Positions 1 through 11,354 of a stretch of 64,000 nucleotides of DNA are shown in pieces. A program made the translations under genes and the position numbers. Every line of letters starts with the position of its first letter. The first letter of the stretch is position 1. The stretch covers positions 22,733,154 to 22,797,153 of the forward strand of contig JASDDO010000028.1 in NCBI GenBank assembly GCA_030015575.1. The letters run 5' to 3'. The notes under the pieces are model-generated. The model was not told where the DNA came from and made no database searches. It saw nothing but the letters and a program-made list of their open reading frames with translations. This stretch comes from Agapanthus africanus. Its lineage: Eukaryota; Streptophyta; Magnoliopsida; Asparagales; Amaryllidaceae.

Positions 1-35
1 CACCTTCCGTACTAATCTACCCCTTAAACCCCGCG

Positions 36-152
36 ATGTCTTGTTTATATTGTACAACAACAACTGAGCCTTTTATCCCAAGCATAAGGGGTAGGCTACA
101 TGAACCAACATGAGAATCACGCCGGGTCCAACACATGTCTTGTTTATATTGT
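36..152. mobile_element. Short SINE-like insertion with 18-bp target duplication
   Basis: The 18-bp ATGTCTTGTTTATATTGT occurs at 36-53 and again at 135-152, and encloses 81 bp (54-134) absent from the sister LTR at about 3810. The body begins ACAACAACAACTGAGCC and contains GGGGTAGGCTACATGAACC, which resembles a motif common in plant SINE-type repeats. A long target duplication and small size point to LINE-mediated insertion. Because only one LTR has it, it entered after Tek-A integrated. The family assignment is from memory and uncertain. Confidence 0.6.
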
Positions 153-2439
153 CATCTTGTAAAATTGAATTGATTGCATGATAGACTGACTGACTGACCG
201 AAACCATGATATCAGGAAACGGTTATAACCGTAGAGTCATGTAAATGGAATACTGGAAAACTTGTAAAAGGAATATCCATGGTTCGGTTCAGTCGAGTAG
301 ATTGTTAACTGGATTCTGGGATTCATGTATTCATCTTGAGTTGAAATATAAAGAATATAAATTGACTTGATTCATATTCAAGTCAGAAATAATCTGACTC
401 TAACCCGAGTCAGTCTAAAAGAAATGTAATGGAAGTTCAATAATTGTTAGGGGCCTTTTTGTAATTTATAAAACTTGAGGGGGTTTTATGTAAAAAGTAC
501 TATTGTATAGTTTTCAAAATACACCTCAACTATTTAATATTCGTCTTTATAGTTATAATAGGTGTGAATTTTATTTGTGTTATTCTAGTGAATATATCCT
601 AATAAAAGTATTAATTGATTTAGTTGAAATTCATGGTATTTTCATGTAACCTTTAATCTTGGAATTTTAGGAAAAAGTGGAAACTTTATATTATGATAAA
701 ATAGGTGTCTAAATGGTATTTAAATATATATTAATACAAGAATAATTTTAAATAAATATTTTAATTTCCAAAATCACATTATTCTTAAATACTGTATTTT
801 AAACCTTTCGAGACCGAATGCCCCTTACGGAGGTCTGAATCTCGCACTACTAGCCCGCGGGTGCACGATGAACCGTACTATCCCTAACGGGTTCCCCAAA
901 AGTGGGTTGTAGCGGCGCTTTGCTTAGCTTTACCAAATACTATTCATTTAGGAAAACGGTTTTATAAATAAAAGGTATTTATTTGTAAAAGGGTATAGAT
1001 TTCCGTATTTTATTTTCTAGGGTTTCCTAAGCCAACTAGCCTATTTCTAAGGTCTAAACGATAAGTCATTAGAAGCCTCAAATCGCCTCTTCACCGTCAA
1101 TTGCGGTCAGGTAAGTGCCAGGTAAGTGGGAAGGAACCACAATAGTGGGCCTAATTAAAAACCACTAGCCTTGACACACTTGCCTAGACACCACAAAGTC
1201 AGTTTAGATAAACGATCGATGTCCATGACATATCGTGGTTTTATTTTAAAAGATTTTATTTAGAATTGTGTACAACTTAAGGCTTTCAAGGAAGGTTTAT
1301 AAAGAATATGGTATTTTAGTGAAAAGTCCTGTATTTTCGTATTCTATATTTTGATGTTTATCAATTAGGGTTATATTTGTGTGTGTGTAGAGGTAGGTCA
1401 TTACCTCGTGACTTATTTTAAGTTTTGATGACGTTTAGAGGTAAAACATGACATGTTAAACTTGAAGGTATTAAACCGCAAGAATACGGTATTTGAAAAC
1501 GTTATCATTTCATGTGTGAAAATTCATTCAAATTGATTTCTACAAGTTTAGTGATCAAGATAAACTTATTTAGGAGTGAGGGAATTGATTAAACGAAGAA
1601 AAATGAACTTCATGGTATTTTTATGAAAAGAATACGATATTGTAAAGAAGCTATCATTTCATGTGAGAAAGTTTGTTTAAATTGGTTTATGGGTGATTAA
1701 TAGTCAACATGAATATAGGTAGGTATTATGTATTAGGTGACAAGTGGAAATTTGCAGAAAAACCAAATCGGAAATCGTTTTGTTCCGATTTCCGTCGGGT
1801 TCCAAAAAGTCGTATTTTCTATTAAAAGAAAAGAGAGATAGAAGAGATGGGACTTACGGTTTTCGACAAACTAAGGAGGCTAAGGAAGGTGGTGGTTGTC
1901 GATGCATCGAAAACGTCGCGAAGGTTCTAGTCCGGTTGCCGGAATACGTCGTCGGTTTCGGCAGCGCTTCGCTTCTCGCTCTTTGTACCGAGTTCTCGAG
2001 AATTTGGGAGAGTGGACTTAGAGTTGTAGGGTGAAATGGTAGAGGGTAGGGGTCTTTAAATAGGGCTAGGCTAGGGTTAGGGTTAGGATTAAAAAATATA
2101 TAAAAATTTATAAAAATCATTAAAATTTCATTAAATTTGGACTTAAACGAGGTTTAATGAAAAATTGGTAACAGTTCACAAAAAATAAAGTTTGCAGGGG
2201 GTATGACCAAGTCAACACGGAATTTTTCCATGTTGACGACTCGGCCGACCGAGTCGGCCGAGTCGCCGGCCGACTTGGCCGAGTCGGGGCCGAGTCGGGT
2301 CTCGATGGGTGGGGTTTCACATGGGGGGACTTTTGGTATACTTTATTGTTTTTTATACCGCATTAATTTGTGAGTTATGGCTGTTTGACCGTTTGACTTC
2401 CCAAAAATTTAAAACAAAAGGATATAAAAATTATGTGGG

Positions 2440-2505
2440 GCATGGGATTCGAACTCTGGTGGCTTGGTTCAGCAGTGCAAGGTATTACCAATGAGCTATA
2501 AGCTC
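2440..2505 (-). other. tRNA-like A/B-box segment in Tek-A 3' LTR
   Basis: On the minus strand, TAGCTCATTGGTA (2486-2498) fits a Pol III A box and GTTCGAATCCC (2444-2454) fits a B box, 31 bases apart as in a tRNA gene. The acceptor arms do not pair, so it is not a tRNA gene. The same segment recurs in the other LTRs of this family. Confidence 0.5.
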
Positions 2506-2738
2506 CTTCTTATGATTATTGTAGAAAAGTTGATACTTAAAATGATATCAGCAGTAATAAATATTCCAAGTAAACTTTAATTTTAAAACAATTTTATGTA
2601 CACAAAAAATGAAATTATTTAAAAACAAAATAATTAATTATATATATTTTGTGCTCAGATTAAAATACTTCTTTATGGATTTTTAAAAAATTTAAAAATT
2701 TGTACAGAAAAATATATATGAAAATTAGGGTTGTTACA

Positions 2739-3120
2739 TTCTACCCTCCTTATAAAAATTTCGTCCTCGAAATTTGTAAAAGGAAAGTGTAACAATCCAA
2801 GGAAAGTCTGGTGCTTGTGTACTAACAATATGTGAAAAAAAATAACAAGGAGGTGCATAGGGTTTAAAAATATAAAGAATGTGTGAAGGAATGAAAGGAT
2901 GCGAAGGTTTTGGTAAAATTGTAAAAGAGGTGAAGGAATTTTGGATTAGGACAGATTCAAGGTATATGATTCAAAGAAATGATGGGATTCAAGGAATATG
3001 ATTGTAAAGAATGTTTTAGTTGCTGGTTCTTGTGTTATATTTCTTAGGTTATTCACGCAGACCAGAACCGCATGACAGGAATTTATACAGCACTGACTTG
3101 CATGGGCCGCCAACAAAACC
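2739..3120 (-). mobile_element. Tek-A internal region, non-coding remnant
   Basis: Only 382 bp separate the two LTRs. At the 3' side on the minus strand is the tract AAGGAGGGTAGAA (2739-2751), preceded by TTTCGAGGACGAAATTT, the arrangement found before the 3' LTR of Tek-C (26330-26366). At the 5' side is a leader homologous to the Tek-C leader (21410-21540). No gag or pol remains. This fits a non-autonomous derivative that could have moved only with proteins from a full-length relative. Confidence 0.82.
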
Positions 3121-3381
3121 TGTCACGCCCCGCTTCCCAGTGTACGGCGAAGTGGACGCGACGAGGCCCGCTACGTATATACTCAGAAGTACATACGCTA
3201 AGCGTAACTAAGCAATATAAAGTAAATCACAAGAAACGAATGATATAGAAATAACAGCAACTTTTATTAATAACATTCTTTGTACAATGCATGAAAAGAA
3301 AAATACAACTGAAATGAAAAGCGATGCCTAAACAGTGGCATAACAGAAAATGAAAATACTGGAAAGAACAAGGTACAATAT

Positions 3382-3465
3382 CTAGAGCTCGGGATCTTCG
3401 TTAAACTGCTCCAAGTCTTCGCCGGTGGGCTCGATCTCAGCTTGGTCCAACGCACCTGACGACAT
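3382..3465 (-). CDS. Conserved 27-codon LTR micro-ORF (Tek-A copy)
   Basis: The minus-strand ORF starts with ATG TCG TCA at 3465 and ends with TAG at 3382-3384. The peptide starts MSSGALDQAEIEPTGEDLEQ and ends FNEDPEL, so it is strongly acidic. Its sequence differs from the Tek-B and Tek-C copies mainly by silent changes (GAC/GAT, TTC/TTT, CCA/CCT/CCC, CTT/CTG/CTC) and conservative ones (I/V, D/E, S/T). Length and stop position are identical in all copies. The ATG lies in the 3' arm of a 12-bp stem-loop (3456-3467 with 3483-3494). I do not recognise the peptide. It could be a microprotein or the last exon of an LTR transcript. Confidence 0.5.
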   Translation of the reverse strand: MSSGALDQAEIEPTGEDLEQFNEDPEL

Positions 3466-5890
3466 TCAAAGAAGAAAAAATAGAATGTCGTCAGCGAACA
3501 TGTCGCTCGGTAAGTCCCAAAGATAAGAAAGAAATCGACAAAGAGTAAGAGAGAGAGAGAGTAGCTTTTAATGTTGTATTGTATTTTCATATTATAGTAG
3601 TATGGTGTTAACGCTGTTGTTGTAGCTTGGTACAGCAGGATGCCAGTGTATACGAGAGGGGTCTCAGTATGCTAGAGACCAGGGCAAATGAAAGTACAAA
3701 GCTCCGTTATACAACCCGGAACAACGGCAATTGGATTCAGGTTAGGTGTCTTAATCTTACCACCTCGTGCCACCTTTAACACCTTCCGTACCAATCTACC
3801 CCTTAAACCCCGCGATATCTTGTTTATATTGTCATCTTGTAAAATTGAATTGATTGCATGATAGACTGACTGACTGACCGAAACCATGATATCAGGAAAC
3901 GGTTATAACTGTAGAGTCATGTAAATGGAATACTGGGAAACATGTAAAAGGAATATCCATGGTTCGGTTCAGTCGAGTAGATTGTTAACTGGATTCTGGG
4001 ATTCATGTATTCATCTTGAGTTGAAATATAAAGAATATAGATTGACTTGAATCATATTCAAGTCAGAAATAATCTGACTCTAACCCGAGTCAGACTAAAA
4101 GAAATGTAATGGAAGTTCAATAATTGTTAGGGGCCTTTTTGTAATTTATAAAACTTGAGGGGGTTTTATGTAAAAAGTACTATTGTATAGTTTTCAAAAT
4201 ACACCTCAACTATTTAATATTCGTCTTTATAGTTATAATAGGTGTGAATTTTATTTGTGTTATTCTAGTGAATATATCCTAATAAAAGTATTAATTGATT
4301 TAGTTGAAATTCATGGTATTTTCATGTAACCTTTAATCTTGGAATTTTAGGAAAAAGTGGAAACTTTATATTATGATAAAATAGGTGTCTAAATGGTATT
4401 TAAATATATATTAATACAAGAATAATTTTAAATAAATATTTTAATTTCCAAAATCACATTATTCTTAAATATTTTATTTTAAACCTTTCGAGACCGAATG
4501 CTCCTTGCGGAGGTCTGAATCTCGCACTACTAGCCCGCGGGTGCACGATGAACCGTACTATCCCTAACGGGTTCCCCAAAAGTGGGTTGTAGCGGCGCTT
4601 TGCTTAGCTTTAACAAATACTATTCATTTAGGAAAACGGTTTTATAAATAAAAGGTATTTATTTGTAAAAGGGTATAGATTTCCGTATTTTATTTTCTAG
4701 GGTTTCCTAAGCCAACTAGCCTATTTCTAAGGTCTAAACGATAAGTCATTAGAAGTCTCAAATCGCCTCTTCACCGTCAATTGCGGCCAGGTAAGTGCCA
4801 GGTAAGTGGGAAGGAACCACAATAGTGGGCCTAATTAAAAACCACTAGCCTTGACACACTTGCCTAGACACCACAAAGTCAGTTTAGATAAACGATCGAT
4901 GTCCATGACATATCGTGGTTTTATTTTAAAAGATTTTATTTAGAATTGTGTACAACTTAAGGATTTCAAGGAAGGTTTATAAAGAATATGGTATTTTAGT
5001 GAAAAGTCCTGTATTTTCGTATTCTATATTTTGATGTTTATCAATTAGGGTTATATTTGTGTGTGTGTAGAGGTAGGTCATTACCTCGTGACTTATTTTA
5101 AGTTTTGATGACGTTTAGAGGTAAAACATGACATGTTAAAGTTGAAGGTATTAAAGCGCAAGAATACGGTATTTGAGAACGTTATCATTTCATGTGTGAA
5201 AATTCATTCAAATTGATTCTACAAGTTTAGTGATCAAGATAAACTTATTTAGGAGTGAGGGAATTGATTAAACGAAGAAAAATGAACTTCATGGTATTTT
5301 TATGAAAAGAATACGATATTGTAAAGAAGCTATCATTTCATGTGAGAAAGTTTGTTTAAATTGGTTTATGGATGATTAATAGTCAACATGAATATAGGTA
5401 GGTATTATGTATTAGGTGACAGGTGGAAATTTGCAGAAAAACCGAATCGGAAATCGTTTTGTTCCGATTTCCGTCGGGTTCCAAAAAGTCGTATTTTCTA
5501 TTAAAAGAAAAGAGAGATAGAAGAGATGGGACTTATGGTTTTGGACAAACTAAGGAGGCTAAGGAAGGTGGTGGTTGTCGATGCGTCGAAAACGTCGCGA
5601 AGGTTCTAGTCCGGTCACCGGAATCCGTCGTCGGTTTCGGCAGCGCTTCGCTTCTCGCTCTTTGTACCGAGTTCTCGAGAATTTGGGAGAATGGACTTAG
5701 AGTTGTAGGGTGAAATGGTAGAGGGTAGGGGTCTTTATATACGGCTAGGCTAGGGTTAGGGTTAGGATTTAAAAAATATTAAAAAATATATAAAAATCAT
5801 TAAAATTTCATTAAATTTGGACTTAAAAGAGGTTTAATGAAAAATTGGTAATAGTTCACAAAAAATAAAGTATGCAGGGGGTATGACCAA

Positions 5891-5917
5891 GTCAACACGG
5901 AATTTTTCCGTGTTGAC
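5891..5917. repeat. Perfect 27-bp hairpin in Tek-A U3
   Basis: GTCAACACGGAA and TTCCGTGTTGAC pair perfectly around a 3-base loop. The same hairpin stands at 26716-26742 (Tek-C 3' LTR) and, with one mismatch, at 2211-2237. In each case it lies about 150 bp upstream of the LTR TATA box, beside a GC-rich CGGCCGAGTC palindrome block. Confidence 0.75.
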
Positions 5918-6145
5918 GACTCGGCCGACCGGCCGAGTCCGGCCGGCGGCGCCGGCAGATTCGGCCGAGTCGCCGGCCAACTTGGCCGAGTCGGGGCCGA
6001 ATCGGGTCTCGATGGGTGGGGTTTCACATGAGGGGAATTTTGGTATACTTTATTTTTTTTTTATACCGCATTAATTTGTGAGTTATGGCTGTTTAACCGT
6101 TTGACTTCCCAAAAATTTAAAACAAAAAGATATAAAAATTACGTA

Positions 6146-6215
6146 GGGCATGGGATTCGAACTCTGGTGGCTTGGTTCAGCAGTGCAAGGTATTACCAAT
6201 GAGCTACAAGCTTCT
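6146..6215 (-). other. tRNA-like A/B-box segment in Tek-A 5' LTR
   Basis: Minus-strand A-box-like TAGCTCATTGGTA at 6194-6206 and B-box-like GTTCGAATCCC at 6151-6161, spaced as in a tRNA gene. Same place in the LTR as in Tek-B and Tek-C. Confidence 0.5.
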
Positions 6216-7931
6216 TCTTATGATTATTGTAGAAAAGTAGATACTTAAAATGATATCAGCAGTAATAAATATTCCAAGTACACTTTAATTTTAATACAAT
6301 TTTATGTACACAAAAAATGAAATTATTTTAAAACAAAATAATTAATTATATATATTTTGTTCTCAGATTAATATATTTCTTTATGTATTTTAAAAAAATT
6401 TAAAAATTTCTACAGAAAAATATATATGAAAATTAGGGTTGTTATACTTGCTATACCTTTAAGTAGATCACGAGGTAATGACCTACCTCCTCACAACACT
6501 CATATGAAACATAGCACAATACTTTTTGGGAACATAGAATACGGGAAACGAACCATTACAAATAAATACCATGAATTAATAAAACCATTTTCTAAAGGAT
6601 TAAGTATTTTACACAAATCTTTGCAAAGCGTCGCTACAACCCAATTTGGGGAACCCGTTCGGGATGGTGCGGATTATCGCACATACTCGGGCTTAGCAGT
6701 ACGAGATTCAGACCCCGCAACGGGCATTCAGTCTCGAAAGATTTATAAAATACAAAATCTTAAGAAAATGAGATTTCTAGAAAGATAATATATATTAAAA
6801 ATTATTTTTATATAAATATATATATGTATAATTAAAATATCTATTTTGTGATAATATAAATATTCCAACTCTTTTCAAAAATCACAAGAATCACTTTACA
6901 TTAATATACCATGAATTCCATACAAGTCAATATTACAAATAAATACCCTTTATTAGGAATTTAGGATATTTTCACCAGAAATATCACAATTATAAAATCT
7001 ACATTCATGATAACTTTAAAGACGATAACTAAATATTTGGGGAGTATTTTGAAAAGTATATACAAGTATTTTTACATAAAACCCCCTCAAGTTCTATAAA
7101 TTACCCTAAGGACCCTAGTAAACATAGGTTTAAGCGGGACCAATCTCTTGAGTCTTAGAGAGCCGGAGAAGTGGGTGCTTGCCTATCTAAGGCAGACAAC
7201 TTAACAATGGTGTTATCAATACGGTATTCGTCTTTGAAAAGGACACAAATCCTGCCGTCCATATGCAGCGGTTATCGATAACATCAAAACCATCATTACT
7301 TCAATTTACTTTTCTAATTGTCTGACTCAGACTGAGTCGCATTAATAAACTGACTTGAATATGATTCAAGTACAATCTACAATCTACAATTTACAGTCTG
7401 CAATCTACAATATTACAATTCAACATGAATCTATTCAATCTATTTTGACCTAACCGAACCATGGATATACTTCCATTTATATGATTCTCCAGTTACATCC
7501 ATGATTCTACAGTTACATCTATTTACCGATATCATGGTTTCGGTAAGTCGTCCAATTATACAATCTATACAGTTTACAATACAAGACAATACAATACAAC
7601 TATACAAACAAGACATCTCGGGGTTTAAGGGGTAGATTGGTACGGAAGGTGTTAGAAGTGGCACGAGACTGCAAGATTAAGACACCTAACCTATATTCAG
7701 TGTGCCGTTGTTCCGGGCTTTCTAACGGAGCCTCGTACTTTCAGTTTGCCCTGGTCTCTAGCATATAGTGACTCCACTCGTATACACTGGCATTTTTCTG
7801 TACTAAGCTATAAATAACAACGCTAACACTAAATACAATTATAAAAACATAATACAACTTTAAAAACTACCTTCTTATTCTGTCTATTCTATTTCTCCCT
7901 TATCTTTGGGACTTACCGAGCGATCTGTTCG

Positions 7932-7970
7932 CTGACGACATTCTCTTCTTTCTTCTTTGAATGTCGTCAG
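7932..7970 (+). promoter_or_regulatory. Stem-loop covering the micro-ORF start codon (Tek-B 5' LTR)
   Basis: CTGACGACATTC (7932-7943) and GAATGTCGTCAG (7959-7970) form a perfect 12-bp stem with a pyrimidine-rich 15-base loop. The ATG of the 27-codon ORF (7961) is inside the right arm. The same stem occurs in every micro-ORF copy in the window. A role in hiding the start codon is inference. Confidence 0.65.
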
Positions 7971-8044
7971 GTGATCTGGACACGTCAGAGATCGAGCCCA
8001 GCGCTGAAGACTTGGACCATTTCGTTGAAGACCCAGAGCTTTAG
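7961..8044 (+). CDS. Conserved 27-codon LTR micro-ORF (Tek-B 5' LTR copy)
   Basis: ATG TCG TCA GGT at 7961, TAG at 8042-8044. The peptide begins MSSGDLDTSEIEPSAEDLDH and ends FVEDPEL. It keeps the same length and DLD...E-I/V-EP...DL..F.EDP.L pattern as the Tek-A and Tek-C copies, with mainly silent third-base changes. It is followed about 110 bases later by AATAAATAAA, so it sits near the 3' end of any LTR-primed RNA. No known domain is recognised. Purifying selection is inferred from only three diverged sequence types and has not been computed. Confidence 0.5.
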   Translation: MSSGDLDTSEIEPSAEDLDHFVEDPEL

Positions 8045-8291
8045 TTCATTGTACACTTTATTTCAGTACCTTTCCTTTTCTGTTATGCCATTGTTTAGGC
8101 ATTGCTTATTTCAGTTGTATTTACATTTCCATGCATTGTACAGAAAGAATGTGAATAAATAAAGTTGCTGTTTTATTATATCTTGTCTTTTGTGCATTTA
8201 CTTTTATATTGCTTAGATACGCTTAGCGTATTTACTACGTAGCGGCCTCATCGCGTCCCCTTCACCGTATTCCGGGAAGCGGGGTGTGACA

Positions 8292-8763
8292 GGTTTTGTT
8301 GGCGGCCCATGCAGATCAGAGCTGTATGGAACCCTACCATGCAGTTTTGTTCTGCGTGAACAACCTAAACAATATAACACAAGAACCAGCAACTGAAAAC
8401 ATTTTTTACAATTCATATTTCTTGAATCTTACAATTTCATATTGCTTGAATCTTATCCTTTGAATCTATCCTAACCTTATTTTTGTTTCAAAGATATGGA
8501 TTCCTCAACAACACCCCATCCTTCCTAACTTTCAATCTTCCACCTTTACAAATATTTGTTCCCTTAAAGATCATCATCCGAATTTTGAATCCTTAATGGT
8601 TGTTCACACATTCCTTTTGGCCTTTCTTACTTAAACATTTTTCTGACACTTTTGGTAAAAAACCGGTAGTTCTTCCACCACCACTATAACTAAACTTTTC
8701 TTGAAACTGTTACACTTTCATTTTACAAATTTCGAGGACGAAATTTTTATAAGGAGGGTAGAA
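8292..8763 (+). mobile_element. Tek-B internal region, gag start only
   Basis: These 472 bp lie between the two LTRs. They start with a leader like those of Tek-A and Tek-C (GGTTTTGTTGGCGGCCCATG). Near 8495 an ATGGATTCC, identical to the start of Tek-C gag at 21575, opens a reading frame that stops after about ten codons. The rest is short and non-coding until the polypurine tract AAGGAGGGTAGAA at 8751-8763. Pol is entirely missing, so this is a non-autonomous derivative. Confidence 0.82.
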
Positions 8764-8869
8764 TGTAACAACCCCAAACTTTCTGTACAATTTTTTCAAA
8801 ATTACAGAAAGGGGTATTTTTCCCTGAGCACAAGATATAAGTTTGTTTTGCTTTTTAATAGCAAGCAAG

Positions 8870-8935
8870 AGCTTGTAGCTCATTGGTAAGACTTTGCACT
8901 ACTGAACCAAGCCACCAGAGTTCAAATCCCATACC
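8870..8935 (+). other. tRNA-like A/B-box segment in Tek-B 3' LTR
   Basis: TAGCTCATTGGTA (8876-8888) and GTTCAAATCCC (8920-8930) fit Pol III A and B boxes at tRNA-like spacing. The arms do not fold as a tRNA, so this is at most a tRNA-derived internal promoter remnant. Confidence 0.5.
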
Positions 8936-11270
8936 CCACATTATTTTTAATATTGTTTTATTTTGAACCTTTAGAATACCAAGAGTTTACACGTGCATAT
9001 CTCACAAAAACCCCACTACACCCAAAAATCTAACAGTACCAGAAGCCACACCAACCGTCAGGGGACCCTTCGACCGGCGGACTCGGCCGGACCGGCCGAG
9101 TCGGCCGGACCGCAGAGTCCCCAACACAAAAAGTTTTCTTTTTACCTTCCCTGCACCCCTTTATAGTTTAATTCTTCTGCACATTTCCAGAGCTCTTTGA
9201 AATCCTATTAAACCCTCTTTTCAATACAATTTAATACATTTTTCTCACACCTCTTCACCTAACCTTAAACTCTAGCCTTACCCTATAAATACAACCCCTA
9301 AACACCACCCCCTCACTCCAAAATTCTGAACAAAACTCTTAAGAAAATTCCTAGAAAACCTAGTGTGCAATTGAAGTGAATAAAGAGGCGAAGCTCAGGC
9401 GAATTTTCCGGCGACAACCCTAGGAGTTCCCGGCGACGAAACAGCGCACCGGAAACTACGTCCACTCTCTCTCCCTCTCCTCTCTAAGCTAAACCCGTAA
9501 GTCCCACCTTCCCTCTTCTCTACTCTTTCTGAAAATACGAAATTCTAAAACCAGACGGAATCAGAGCAAATCAGATTTCCGATTCGGTTCTTCCTAAAAT
9601 CTCACTTTTCCTTTAATACAATCTTGTTAAACCATTACATGTTGACTATTAAACACTAACTAATCATATTGAACAAGTTCCATATCAAAAGAAATTGCTA
9701 TTTCCATTTTACCGTACTTTTTCATTAATATACCATGTAGTTTACTTTTACATTAAATCATCACAATCTTACTATACCTTTAAGTAGTTCATGAGATAAT
9801 GACCTACCTCTTCACAACACTCATATGAAATATAACACAATACTTTTTGGGAACATAGAATACGGGAAACGAACCATTACAAATAAATACCATGAATTAA
9901 TAAAACCATTTTCTAAAGGATTAAGTATTTTACATAAATTTTTGCAAAGCGCCGCTACAACCCAATTTGGGGAACCCGTTCGGGATGGTACGTATTATCA
10001 CACATCCTCGGGCTTAGTAGTGCGAGATTCAGACCTCGCAAGGGGCATTCGGTCTCGAAAGATTTATAAAATACAAAATCTTAAGAAAATGAAATTTCTA
10101 GAAAGATAATATATATTAAAAATTATTTTTATATAAATATATATATGTATAATTAAAATTTCTATTTTTTGATAATATAAATATTCCAACTCTTTTAAAA
10201 AATCACAAAGAATCACTTTACATTAATTTTCCATGAATTCCATACAAGTCAATATTACAAATAAATACCCTTTATTATGACTTTAGGATATTTTCACTAG
10301 AAATATCACAATTATAAAATCTATATTCATGATAACTCTAAAGGCGATAACTAAATACTTGGGGAGTATTTTGAAAAGTATATAAAAGTATTTTTACATA
10401 AAACCTCCTCAAGTTCTATAAATTACCCTAAGGACTCTAGTAAACATAGGTTTAAGTGGGACCAATCTCTTGAGCCTCAGGGAGCCGGAGAAGTGGGTGC
10501 TTGCCTATCTAAGGTAGACAACTTAACAACGGTGTTATCAATACGGTAATTGTCTTTGAAAAAGACACAAATCCTGCCGCCCATGTGCAGCGGTTACCGA
10601 TAATATCAAAACCATCAGGACTTCAATTTACTTTTCTAATTATTTGACTCAGACTGAGTCTCATTAATAAACTGACTTGAATATGATTCAAGTACAATCT
10701 ACAATCTACAGTCTGCAATCTACAATATTACAATTCAACATGAATCTATTCAATCTATATTGACCGAACCGAACTATGGATATACTTCCATTTACATGAT
10801 TCTCCAGTTACATCCATGATTCTAAAGTTACATCCATTTACCGATATCATGGTTTCAGTAAGTCACCCAATTATACAATCTATACAGTTTACAATAGAAG
10901 ACAATACAACTATACAAACAAGACATCTCGGGGTTTAAGGGGTAGATTGGTACGGAAGGTGTTAGAAGTGGCACGAGACTGCAAGATTAAGACACCTGAC
11001 CTATATTCAGTGTGCCGTTGTTCCGGGCTTTCTAATGGAGCCTCGTACTTTCAGTTTGCCCTAGTATCTAGTATATAGAGACTCCTCTCGTATACACTGG
11101 CATCCTTCTGTACTAAGCTACAAACAACAATGTTAACACTAAATACAATTATAACAAAATAATACAACTTTAAAAGCTACATTCTTATTCTGTCTATTCT
11201 ATTTCTCCCATATCTTTGGGACTTACCGAGCGATCTGTTCGCTGACGACATTCTTTTCTTTCTTCTTTGA

Positions 11271-11354
11271 ATGTTGTTAGGTGATCTGGACACGTCAGAG
11301 ATCGAGCCCAGCGCCGAAGACTTGGACCATTTCGTTGAAGACCCGGAGCTTTAG
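11271..11354 (+). CDS. Conserved 27-codon LTR micro-ORF (Tek-B 3' LTR copy)
   Basis: Same ORF as at 7961-8044, here starting ATG TTG TTA. The remaining codons give the same peptide; GCT to GCC and CCA to CCG are silent. The two C-to-T changes in the start region alter S-S to L-L, but as RNA they leave the stem (11242-11253 with 11269-11280) paired through G-U pairs. No function is known. Confidence 0.48.
   Translation: MLLGDLDTSEIEPSAEDLDHFVEDPEL

Larger units (their letters stand above)
1..2738 (-). repeat. Tek-A 3' LTR (cut by the window edge)
   Basis: Minus-strand LTR of a chromovirus-type element. It starts, reading leftward from 2738, with TGTAACAACCC and runs off the left edge. It matches 3780-6446 closely along its length, which shows that the two are a pair of LTRs. 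Directly outside it, at 2739-2752, is the polypurine tract of the same strand, so this is the 3' LTR. It has an 81-bp insertion at 54-134 that the other LTR lacks. The TATA position (about 2047-2054) reads TTTAAATA here instead of TTTATATA, so the promoter is weakened. Confidence 0.88.
3121..6446 (-). repeat. Tek-A 5' LTR (complete, 3.3 kb)
   Basis: A complete minus-strand LTR of 3326 bp. It starts at 6446 with TATAACAACCC (TGTAACAACCC in the sister) and ends at 3121 with GGGGCGTGACA. The minus-strand TATA box TATATAAA is at 5734-5741. A 27-bp perfect hairpin lies at 5891-5917, and a GC-rich palindromic block (repeats of ACTCGGCCGAGTC type) at 5920-6002. The micro-ORF and stem-loop are at 3382-3494. 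The right end abuts CTTGC (6447-6451), the likely target duplication inside Tek-B; the matching copy lies left of the window. Confidence 0.9.
6447..8291 (+). repeat. Tek-B 5' LTR, 3' part (interrupted by Tek-A)
   Basis: The plus-strand sequence corresponds base for base in length (1845 bp) to 9768-11612, the rear part of the Tek-B 3' LTR. It begins exactly at the Tek-A terminus, so Tek-A inserted into this LTR and its front part lies outside the window. It ends GGGGTGTGACA at 8291. It carries the micro-ORF at 7961-8044 and an AATAAA-type poly(A) region near 8155-8165. Confidence 0.88.

Noticed and set aside
2068-2095. Telomeric repeats (also 5750-5770, 18757-18780, 12253-12305)
   Set aside because: Only two or three imperfect GGGTTA units, conserved as part of the LTR next to the TATA box; not a telomere array.
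6426-6788. 120-residue ORF across the Tek-A/Tek-B junction (and 9825-10109)
   Set aside because: It spans the insertion boundary and LTR DNA, has no pattern of silent substitution, and is shorter in the sister LTR.
8870-8935. Functional tRNA gene
   Set aside because: A and B boxes are present but acceptor and T arms do not pair, and the same degenerate segment recurs in every LTR of the family.
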